64,000 nt of DNA from Austropuccinia psidii (Eukaryota; Basidiomycota; Pucciniomycetes; Pucciniales; Sphaerophragmiaceae). Below the pieces are notes generated by a model that saw only the letters and a program-made list of their open reading frames with translations, was not told where the DNA came from and made no database searches. Location of the stretch: NCBI GenBank assembly GCA_023105745.1, contig JALGQZ010000014.1:6148888-6212887 (forward strand), written 5' to 3'. The position numbers were made by a program, and so were the translations under genes. Positions 46,413 through 55,650 of this stretch are shown in pieces. Numbering within the stretch: the stretch's first letter is position 1; each line of letters starts with the position of its first letter.

Positions 46413-49400
46413 ATGGGAAACACCTACAACCCTGAACTCTCTGAAAGTATTAAACTAAATGGAACTAACTATGTTGACTGGAAACAACATATGCGCTCTA
46501 TACTGTTGATACAAGGTTACTATGATATGGTCACTGGTGTTGAAACCATTGAAAAATGCGAAGAACAGGAAAAACTTGATCCTGATAGAAAACAAATAGC
46601 ATATGCCATTATCTCTCTTAACTGAAATGTCAAGATAGCGTCACAATTTGACCACAAATGTGATCTTAACCCAACTTTACTATGGGACTCCTTAGAAAAG
46701 TTCTACCTACCAAAAACTGTTCAAAATCAAGCTACTTACTTGAACAGAATTTTCTCAACAACATTATCGGAAAACAACTTAAGCAAAAACCTAGACAGGG
46801 TCCAAGAACTTACACAAAACTTATGCAATTTAATCGATGACAAATCCATCAAACCTTCAGTCCTACTATATTCAGTAGTTGCCTTATGGGTGGTAATCAA
46901 TTTGCCATCTGAATACAAAATGATTGGGGAAATGTGGTTAAAAGAATGTAAAGTTGAAAAACGCTCCCCCACATTAGATGAAGCAATAGAGGAAATACAA
47001 TGTGCTATCCAACGGAATGAAGAAAACCAAGAGAAACAAGCCTTTCTTGCTAAAAATAAAGAAAGTGAAAAAACCAATAAACCATGGCCTACTTGTAAGC
47101 CTGGATATCACAATCCTCTCACTAAACATTCCGAGGATGAATGCCGGAACCTTAAAAAAGTAAAACCTACCACTTCTCTCATCTGTTGTGATAAGGAGAC
47201 CTCTGGAAACTCCATTGTATTAGACTCTGGAGCTTCTAACTCTATGTTCAATGATTCAAAATACTTTATTGATTTTTCTCCCAGAGAAGACAAAGTCATT
47301 CTTGCAGATGGATCATCAATTAAAACTCTTGGGACTGGAACCATCCGTCTAGATCTTCCCCATTCCTACCTAAAAATTAGAAATTGTTTATTAATCCCTC
47401 AACTTTCAGTTAATTTACTAAGCATGGCAACTTTCATTCAGGCAAATCACACCATACAAAAATCAACCTCACCAAAATCATTCGAAGTAATAGGCCCCAA
47501 CCATGAAGTAATAATAGAAGGTTCACTAGAAAGTGGAAATTTTGTTGTCACTCAAAATAAACCCACAGCTTTTGCTGTTGATTCCACTTCACAAACCATT
47601 ATGCGTCTCCATCAGGCCAGTGGTCACCAATTGCATGAATATTTCAAACGGATTTATCCCAATAGACAAATTCCTCTCATTAATTGCTCAACATGCAATA
47701 CTAGCAAGATGACCAAAACACCTTTCAAAGGAACCTTTCCAATTTGTCATCGAAAACTTGAATTTTTACACCTAGACTTATGTGGTCCCATCTCACCAGC
47801 CTCAGTTTATGGATCCAAATACTTCCTAAGAATAATGGACGGGTACTCTCATTTTGTTTGGATTTTCTTTCTTACTAATAAATCTCAATGCATCTCCCTT
47901 ATCAAAGAACTCATACTCAAACTCAAATGACAATCAAACTGCCTTGTTTCTAATATTGTATCTGACAACGGTACCGAATTCAAAAACAATGAACTCACCA
48001 CATTCTACCAACAGAAAGGAATTAGTCACCTCACTTCAGCTCCTTACACCGCAGAACAAAACCCCTTTGCCGAAAGGGGCAATTGCACCACTGTCAATAA
48101 ATCGAGGTGTCTCCTTAAAGACTCTGGATTAGGGATGTCCTATTGGACCAAAGCTGAAAATATGTCTGTATATTTAGAGAATCTAACTCCAAACAAAGCA
48201 GTCGATTTCCAGACCCCTTACTTTAAATGGTTCAATCAACATCCTTTTGGATGCAAAGTTACTTCTCTTATCCTACCATCACCCAGTAAATTCAGTCAAA
48301 AAGGGGAGTTAGGCATTTTCATTGGATATGTGGAAGGGCATCGAACTTATCAGATCTTGAATCTGGAAACAGGTAATGTGAAAATCAGTCATCATGTCAA
48401 ATTTAATGATAACATATTTCCTGCCCTCTCCTATCCTGATTCCAATAAAACTGACACCTTCACAATTTCAGATAACTTGTACCTCCCCGCTATCAATCCT
48501 AATGTTAAGACCAGAAACATTAGTAACCCTACTGAAATAGATCCAATACAAAATATTGACACTATTGCTAATGAAGAAAATGAAAGTCAAATTCAAACTA
48601 TTGATCACAATCTCCCAATTGAATCAACAACATTAGAATAAAACACTGCAATTCAAACTAATCTACCAAAATACAAAGGGTATATATGGATGAATGAACC
48701 TGCAAACAAATCAAAAGAAATTGTGGGTGAAGTTGGAGATCCCAGAAATATACTTGAAGCTTCAAGATGGCCTAAGCACTCTGCCAATTTTTCCGAACTG
48801 ACCCTACTTGATCCGAAAAACTACAAACAAGCAATCCACAGCGTCAAAAGCAAGAACTGGGAGGAAGCTATCTCTCAAGAACTTCAAAACATGACTAAGC
48901 ATTCTGTTTGGTCACCATGTAATGAGCCTACCAATTGCAAACCTCTCACAACAACTTGGGTGTTTAAACAAAAGACAGATGAAGACGGCAATCTTACCAA
49001 ATTCAAAGCTGGACTATGTGTGCGTGGGTTTAATCAAAGATAAGGGATAGATTACGACAAAGTTTTCTCTCCCACTGGAAGGTTAACTTCTTTCCGACTA
49101 CTCCTCACTCTCTGTTCAAGGTCAAAATTCATAGTTGAACAAATGGATGTCAGGTGTGCCTTCCTCAACGGCACTCCTGTCAAGCCACTATACATTTACC
49201 GGCCCGATGGATACAAAGAAAATGAAAACTGCAACATTTTCAAGCTAAATCACTCCTTGTATGGACTAAAACAAAGTCCTCGATGCTGGCACAAAGCTCT
49301 CAAAGATGTGCTTCTCAAAATTGGATTGTCTCCATGCAACACTGACCCTTGTTTTTACATTTCAACAATCAAAAACAAACCAATGTGGCTCTTCATTCAT

Positions 49401-50360
49401 GTAGATGATTTACTTTTTGGAGGAAATTGGAATGATGAATTTAAATACAAAATGAAACAGCATTTTGATATGGAAGACCTAGGAAAAGCAAAATATGCAT
49501 TGGGAATCAGGATCACTCAAGAAACTAATTGTATCTCACTTCTGCAAGACAAATTCATTGATTGAATACTTGAAGAATTTAATCTCACCAATGCCAAACA
49601 TACAAATGCACCATTACCAGGAAACAGTAAAGATTTGAAAAATCCAACGGAAGAACAACCACAAAAAGTCCCATTCAACTATTGGCAGGCTATTGGTTTA
49701 CTACAATACCTTGTTCAATGTACAAGACCGGATTTAGCTTTTTTGGTATCCTTTCTATCTCAATTTCTGGAAACCCCTAGATCAAGTCATTTTAAAGCTG
49801 TAGAACATGTACTTAAATACTTAATTGGAACGAAAAGCTTCACTCTGAAATTGGGATTAAATCTCCTAAAACATCAACAAACAAGCATCCTTGGTTTCTC
49901 CAATGCTGATTGGGGAGGAACCAAGGAATACAAATCTTTTTCAGGATCGTTAATCTACTACTTTGGAGCAATTGTTTGGCACTCTCACAAACAAAAAGTA
50001 GTTGCACTTTCATCCGCTGAAGCTGAATACAATGCTCTTATTGAATGATCTCAAGACCTACAATGGACTAGGCAACTTATTTATGAAACAACTCAAGTAC
50101 AATGTAAAAGTATCCTACATTCTGACAACCAAAGTGCTATTGCAATCGCTTCAAATCACATCTATCATCATGGAACAAGACACATCAATTTTCGATTACA
50201 TTTTATCAGGGACCTAATTAACAATGACAAAATTGAGCTTAAATATCTCAACACCAACAACATGGTTGCTGACTCATTAACAAAAAACTTCTCAAAATTA
50301 AGAAATAAGGAACACTTGAAGATCATGTTTGGAACAGAACCACTAGGTACGGCGGTATAA
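46413..50360 (+). pseudogene. Copia 1 Gag-Pol polyprotein, six in-frame stops
   Basis: The likely start is the ATG at 46413 (an in-frame ATG at 46374 lies inside the primer site). Domains in order: Gag with LNGTNYVDWKQHMRSILL (about 46446); a C-x4-H-x5-H-x4-C motif, CKPGYHNPLTKHSEDEC (47094-47144); protease loop LDSGAS (47220); pre-integrase GH..C..C zinc site (about 47620-47710); integrase with HLDLCGPI (47771), SDNGTEF (about 47960) and AERGN; reverse transcriptase from about 48930 with FIHVDDL (49392-49412); RNase H with NADWGG, SSAEAEY and SDNQSA. Total ~1,315 codons, normal for Copia. Stops: TGA 46623, TGA 47928, TAA 48639, TAA 49041, TGA 49563, TGA 50046. All can be read as C-to-T changes in CGA or CAA. 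The final TAA is formed by the first bases of the 3' LTR. Confidence 0.9.
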
Positions 50361-50819
50361 AAGAAAATAACTGCCTCAATGGACAACCTCCTCAAATGTC
50401 CATTGTGAACAGACTCAGTTATTATCATAATATTATGCACTTTGTCATTAGACTTACATAGATAGTTAACATATTACAATCTCTTGTAAATAGATGAGGC
50501 ATAAAAGGCCATCATGTACCTCTTCCTTTTTGCTCCATCCTTACGTTACTGTCTTCCTTTTTCCTGTTTGTATAGGCTTGCTGCCACTCCCCTTCTGCCT
50601 TACTCACTACGGTTATTGACAACTGTCAAAACCTCTTTACAAAGGTCCTCTATAATATTTGTTATCTACCTAGTACTTCGTTCTTTAGTAATCAATCATC
50701 CTTACGTTACTGTCTTCCTTTTTCCTGTTTGTATAGGTTTTCTGCCACTCCCCTTCTTCCTTACTCACTACGGTTATTGACAACTGTCAAAACCTCTTTA
50801 CAAAGTTTGCCCCTTTTTA
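50358..50819 (+). repeat. 3' LTR of Copia 1 with internal tandem duplication
   Basis: Same start as the 5' LTR. The block 50536-50644 is repeated at 50697-50805, separated by 52 bases (50645-50696) absent from the 5' LTR. The end TTTGCCCCTTTTTA is shared. The 161-base length difference therefore reflects either a duplication here or loss of one unit from the 5' LTR by recombination between the repeats. Confidence 0.9.
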
Positions 50820-51223
50820 CTTTGGCTTAAATAGGAAAAAAATTTCTCTTTGACTATATAAGACAATGAGACTTTGACCAATATAAAAAGGAAGACAAAT
50901 TTTCCTATTCCTTCACTATTTCTATTGGAACCAAACCCTGATAGAGGCGAAGCTTATATAATTTTGTGATCCCTTTGTTTCATACTTGAAGAATTATGGA
51001 AGATGATATTTTACTGAATCTGAAGTACCAAACGATGAAATTACTCATTATTAGTTTAATGGGATTGATAAATATTATGTGATTCTAGACTACATAGGTC
51101 TTGTGCCATATATAAATATTGTGAGATATTATTTTTATGTTAATCCAAAGAACATTTGTCACGTATGGAATTAAATACCAAAAGATTGTTTCCAGCTTCC
51201 AGGTAAGTCTCGCTTTCTGAATA
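50820..51223. other. Spacer between the two Copia elements
   Basis: No gene. CAGGTAAGT at about 51200 looks like a perfect splice donor on the plus strand, but no exon can be attached to it. Confidence 0.4.
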
Positions 51224-51249
51224 CCTAAAAGAACCAGTTTGGTTTTATT
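51224..51249 (-). repeat. Truncated 3' LTR of Copia 2
   Basis: CCTAAAAGAACCAGTTTGGT plus TTTATT occurs here and again at 55625-55650. On the minus strand it follows directly after the polyprotein stop, so it is the first 26 bases of the 3' LTR; the remaining ~210 bases are missing. Confidence 0.75.
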
Positions 51250-52939
51250 GTAATACCTTCCCGGGCTCGAAACTTGCTAATCCCAAAGAGGAGCAATGTT
51301 GAAGATGTTTGCCACGGCTGAGTGACCTTGTAAGAATGTCAGCCAGCATTAGAGTCGTGGGAATGTACCAGACATCAATGTCACCTTCCTCCAGTACTTG
51401 TCGACACCAATGAAGACGGAGCTTGATATGTCAAGTCCAATGCTGATATAGCGGATTCTTGAGAAGGGCCAAGGCTCCTTGATTATCACAAAAGAGTCTT
51501 GCTTTGATTTCCGGTCCAAGATCCGATACTAGCTCAAGAAGCCAACAGACATCCTGGTGGCAGCTAGAGATGGATCGATACTCTGCTTCAGTTGAGGAAA
51601 GAGCCACGACTTCTTGCTTGGTTGTCTTCCATCCAATAAGACCATAGAGAAAAACACAGCTACCAGAGAAAGATCTGGAATCATAATCAGACCCCCAGTC
51701 AGAGTCACAGTATGCAACTATTGTAGTGTTGTCACCTAAGCATCCCAGATGGAGACTTCAGCTACTAGTTCCATGAAGATACCGCATGACATGCCTAAAA
51801 GCAAGTTCATGAGCACTGGAGGGGTTGGAAAAAAATGGAGCTAGGCAGGAGGCGGAGTAGGCCAAGTCAGGTCTAGTGGAGGCCACAAGGTAATTGAAAA
51901 GACCTACTTCTCACCAATAATTAATTTCTGTAGGCTCTGAGTCCACGATAGAGAGAGGAATCAGTCTTGAGGAGGGTACTTGAGGGGTGGAAACCGACTT
52001 GCATTTACTCATGCCAAAGGAATCCAGGAGATTATTTATATAAAGTTCTTGACTTAGAAGAATGATTCGCTTGTTACGATCCCTGGTAACCTTCATTCCG
52101 AGAACATAGCAAAGTTCACCCAAATCCTTCATATCAAGTGTTGAGCGGATTTCAGAACAAAAAGAGTGTAAATTAACACCCCAAATGACTAGATCATCAA
52201 CATGAATAAAGACAAAGCAGGGATTATTATTACATCTAATAAAGAGGCAGGGATCAGCTGCAGATGGATGAAAGCCTGTATCGATGAAGAATTTCTTAAT
52301 TCTGAGGTACCAATTTCTAGGGCTTTGCTTAAGCCCATAGAGTGATTTTCTCAGTTTCAAGCAGGTTGGACCCAACTGACAACATTCATACCCTTCTGGA
52401 AGTGGAATATGAATTGATTTGGTGAGATCACCATGAAGAAAAGCCGTCTTCACATCCATTTGATGAGGATCAAGGTCATGAGTAGCACAGTATCCCAAAA
52501 GGAACCACAAGGTGGCAAGTCTTCCCAGTGGAGCATATGTTTCATGGAAGTTGAGGTCCTCAACCTGGAGGAAACCTCTAACACACAGGCGAGCTTTTTC
52601 TTCAGTGACATTCCCAAGAGAGTCCGTCTTTTCACGGAAGACCCAAGTGGTGTCTAGAAGCCGAAGTCCATCGTGCAACTCAACTTCTTCAAATACCTTA
52701 TGCTTCTCAAGACTGGAGAATTCACTTCGAATAGCAGCAGTCCAAGCATCAGATTTAGGAGATGCCATTGCTTCCTTGAAACTACGAGGAGCTTTGCTGA
52801 TTACTGCTGCAGCAAAACGATTGGGAGGGTTCCTTACACACCCAGAAGTGACGATATTGTCATTGGAGATGCCAGAGGTAATGTCCTTTGGTGCTTTGTC
52901 TAAGACCCTTTCATAGACCCATCCTTTTGGTAGTGTCAC
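51245..52939 (-). pseudogene. Copia 2 reverse transcriptase and RNase H
   Basis: Open from 52939 to 51911 (342 codons). It contains TTWVFREKTDSLGNVTEEKA, MDVKTAFLHGDL, SLYGLKQSPRNWY and the catalytic FIHVDDLVIWG (near 52190). The frame continues through TGA codons at 51911, 51758 and 51431 to TAA at 51245. The RNase H part shows YCDSDWGSD, LSSTEAEYRS and FCDNQGAL, so its acidic residues are present. The enzyme would copy element RNA into DNA inside the virus-like particle. The stops at 51911 and 51431 fit CGA-to-TGA changes. Confidence 0.88.
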
Positions 52940-53133
52940 TGATTTTGTTATTGAGGAAGGAAGAGAATTTGAATCAAGTCAATACTCACATGACCCTTCT
53001 GTCAGATTGAGACCTTGTTCAACAGGATCCGTCACAGACACGTGACCTTCTTCATTTTCAGTAAGAGGGAGAGAAGTATCCTGACAGTTTTAATGAGGTG
53101 GAGGTTCCACCGCCTTCTCGACTGGATCTTCAG

Positions 53134-53538
53134 TTAAAGGAGGCAAGAGGTGGCCAAGGCTGTCAGGTTGTTCTTCACCAGGATTACAGGAATCAACAAG
53201 GGTTCTTGAGAAGAAGATGGATTAAAGGAAGAAGAATGAGTGGGCCAGAAGGCTTCATTGTCAATAAAGTGACAATCATGTGATATGAATATTGCCTTTG
53301 CTGCAGGATCAAAAAGTCGATATTTGTGATGACCCTCTTGAACTCCCACAAGCATACATAGTGTCCCAGTAGGCTTGACCTTGGATTTTCTCCGCGGTTT
53401 TGGAGTATTCATTACAACAGTACAACCAAAGGGATGTAAAGAAGAGAGATTGAAAGATGCTGAAGAATCCCAAATACTTAATGGAGTTCTGAAACTGAGA
53501 GTCAATACCTGTGTCCTATTGAGTAAGAATGCTGCCAT
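53134..53538 (-). pseudogene. Copia 2 integrase C-terminal part
   Basis: A 134-codon frame beginning MAAFLLNRTQVLTLSFRTPL and containing LHPFGCTVVMNTPKPRRKSK and CMLVGVQEGHHKYRLFDP. This is the conserved Copia region between the integrase core and the reverse transcriptase (HPFG..; G..G......YR..). It is the downstream continuation of the 55193-53502 frame, displaced by a frameshift near 53545. Another frameshift separates it from the reverse transcriptase frame at 52939. Confidence 0.8.
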
Positions 53539-55193
53539 CGCCGCAGCTTCTCCCCACCATTGTCTTGCATCATGACCTGTATTCTTTCAAGGAGGGAATG
53601 ATTTGCCCTCTCAGCAACCGGATTTTGCTGAGGGGTGTAGGGAGCGGTTGGTAAGTGACCAATGCCTTTGGCAGAGAAGAGAGCTGAAAAACTTGAGTTT
53701 ACAAATTCACCGCCATTGTTGGATACAACAGTTTTAATAGTTCTTGTTGTTTGGTTTTCAACAAGAGCTTGAAATTTGACAAAGTTCTCAAAACATTCAG
53801 ATTTTGTTTTTAAAAGATAAACAAACCTCATATGGCTGTGGCCATCGATTATTTGAAAAATGTATCTGTTTCCTCCCCAAGAAGTTGGTGAAATTGGTCC
53901 GCATAGATCCATGTGGATCATGTCTAGCACATTGAGAGGGATTGGAAGAGTTCCAGGAAAAGATGCTCGATGAGATTTGGAGATCGAGCATGAGGTGCAA
54001 TTGACTTTGGTGAACTCAACCTCGGGCCACATTTTGGCTGCAACCCGTTCGCTAGGGTGTCCTAGTTGCCTATGAAGAGTTAGGGGCTGACTAGGTGATG
54101 AGGAGTAGGCTACATTTGTAGTGCCGATAAGGAGAATATTATTGACTATTCTGGTGGAGAGAATGAGTTTTCCATTTTGATTGAAGAGGTCAGCGCCGCC
54201 CTTGTACCCCTTTAAAACAGCACCATCATTGAGAAATGGTCCTAGAGAAACAAGGATGGATGAAGCTGATGGTACAACTAGTGCATTCGGAATTGACAGC
54301 TTTCCACTGGAGGTTTGCAGATTCATAGTTCCTTCCGAGACAACTTTCATATCACTGCCATTTGCTGCAAGAAGAACTTCATTTGAGGGAATTGTGTTTG
54401 AGAAGAAATCTGCTCTAGGTGCTATTGTACTGGAGCACCCACTGTCTAACACCGGTTTGCTGAAGACATTATTGGTACTGTTACAGGCAGCTAGCACAGT
54501 GCCTGTTTCAAGTCGACTTTTGTCGTTCCTTCTACGGTGAAAGGATTCCCTCTTTTCTGGAAATAGTTGAAAGCAATCGTTTTCAGGGTGATTAGATAGA
54601 GGATTATGCTTGCCTTTGAGGCAAAGCTCTTTCTTTGGCTTTTGAAGGATTTTGAGAGCTAAAGCAGCTTCATCCTCCAAGCCAGACCTCCACAAAATGT
54701 CTAGCTCTACTTCTTTGAAGAGTTCTTCCACAGTAGGTATCTTGGCAGATACTTTGATAGAGTGAAACACTGCAGTTGAGACATGTCTACACGTCTCTGG
54801 AAGGATCCTGAGAACATAGAAGATAAGGACTTGGACCATTATATCTGCGGCAAAAAGGCTTGGAGATAGTCCTCGAAGTAGTTTTAGAGTTGAGCAAAAG
54901 GAAGAGATTGCTTTGGACAAAGAAGCTGAGGAAGGAGGAAATTTTATACTGAATAGTTTGCCAAAATGTGAGGCAATGTTTTCACCAGAAGATGAGGCAT
55001 AATGCTCCTTGATGGCGTCCCAAAGCTTAGCTGGTTCCTCGTCCTCTTCAGAAACGAATTTATCATAGTTCTCATCATCGAGATGTCCTACGATAAAATG
55101 ATAAACCATCTCCTGTTTCTTGAGATAAGTGGGATCAGTTTTTATGGCACTATCATCAGGTAGCTTGATTAGCATGTCCCTGAGATTTCTCAT
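53502..55193 (-). pseudogene. Copia 2 Gag-protease-integrase core
   Basis: A 563-codon open frame, the longest in the window. Without an ATG it extends upstream to about 55370 (VRGLEKLNSSDFFTWQRAII), so the annotated Met at 55193 is internal and the true start codon has been lost. Order: Gag with DDENYDKFVSEEDEEPAKLW; a C-x4-H-x5-H-x4-C motif CLKGKHNPLSNHPENDC (54623-54573); protease LDSGCSSTI (54446); pre-integrase H...H and C..C (LHRQLGH; CTSCSIS); integrase MDLCGPISPTS, then VVSNNGGEF (53720) and PYTPQQNPVAERAN. The second catalytic Asp of the integrase triad (normally SDNGGEF) is Asn here. The frame ends at a frameshift near 53545. Confidence 0.88.
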
Positions 55194-55391
55194 GCCAAGA
55201 GATGAAATAATCGCTCTTTGCCATGTGAAAAAGTCAGAGGAGTTTAGTTTCTCTAGTCCCCTTACATCTGAGAGGGTATTGATGGGATTGATTGATGATT
55301 TGGTTATGATTGATTTTGAGTGATATATTGATGATTGAGTGATAGGATTTTTGATCCAACTTTTAATCTTTATTATTCTTTTTGGTATTCT

Positions 55392-55412
55392 GTCAGCACT
55401 GGGCCCATAACC
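55392..55412 (-). other. Primer-binding site of Copia 2, initiator tRNA-Met type
   Basis: The minus strand reads GGTTATGGGCCCAGTGCTGA just inside the 5' LTR. Its complement GCACTGGGCCCATAACC resembles the anticodon arm of initiator tRNA-Met (GGGCTCATAACCC). Position and type correspond to the site in Copia 1. Confidence 0.5.
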
Positions 55413-55650
55413 TGAAGACGCTCAGAAAAGGTAGTTTGATCAGAAACAAAAAAAAACAATATAAGAGAGATAACTGAGAAGTTGGATAGAGAACAACTTC
55501 TCAAAATAATACACGCTATATATATGTACATTGATAAAGTGAAAGCTAAACACAATAAAAGCCTGATTCAGGCAAAAGACAATGCGACTGTTCTAGTCCA
55601 GCCTAATAGTAACTAGGGAAAGTCCCTAAAAGAACCAGTTTGGTTTTATT
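55413..55650 (-). repeat. 5' LTR of Copia 2
   Basis: Bounded by the primer site and by the 26-base sequence shared with 51224-51249. About 238 bases, a usual Copia LTR size. A minus-strand CATATATATAGCG at about 55520 may serve as the TATA element. Confidence 0.65.

Larger units (their letters stand above)
46069..50819 (+). mobile_element. Ty1/Copia retrotransposon 1 (complete, inactivated)
   Basis: The element consists of a 5' LTR (46069-46369), a tRNA-primer-like site, one polyprotein frame in the Copia order Gag-protease-integrase-reverse transcriptase-RNase H, and a 3' LTR (50358-50819). The order integrase before reverse transcriptase separates it from Gypsy. The reading frame never shifts; six stop codons are the only coding damage. 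The LTRs are highly similar outside a 161-base duplication, so the element is fairly young. No clear target duplication or TG...CA ends were found; the borders are set by where the two LTR copies stop matching. Confidence 0.92.
51224..55650 (-). mobile_element. Ty1/Copia retrotransposon 2 (3'-truncated)
   Basis: The minus-strand order is 5' LTR (55650-55413), primer site, Gag-protease-integrase (frame ending at 53502), integrase C-terminal part (53538-53134), reverse transcriptase-RNase H (52939-51245), then a 26-base match to the LTR start (51249-51224). At least two frameshifts, several stops, one lost integrase catalytic residue and no Gag start codon show that it is dead. It is clearly GC-richer than its surroundings, which points to a younger age than the AT-rich background repeats. 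It belongs to a different Copia subfamily from element 1, with low protein similarity. Confidence 0.88.

Noticed and set aside
46736..47077. 113-codon minus-strand open frame
   Set aside because: It is the shadow of the Copia 1 Gag frame on the other strand.
47854..48132. 92-codon plus-strand open frame
   Set aside because: Out-of-frame shadow. The Copia 1 integrase frame continues through this region with SDNGTEF and AERGN.
46056..50825. TACTT as a target duplication of Copia 1
   Set aside because: TACTT occurs close to both ends, but it does not sit exactly at both LTR borders.
51198..51208. Splice donor CAGGTAAGT
   Set aside because: Perfect donor text but no exon or acceptor partner could be supported.
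52512..52916. 134-codon plus-strand open frame
   Set aside because: Antisense shadow of the Copia 2 reverse transcriptase, which has clear motifs.
54181..54540. 119-codon plus-strand open frame
   Set aside because: Antisense shadow of the Copia 2 protease region.
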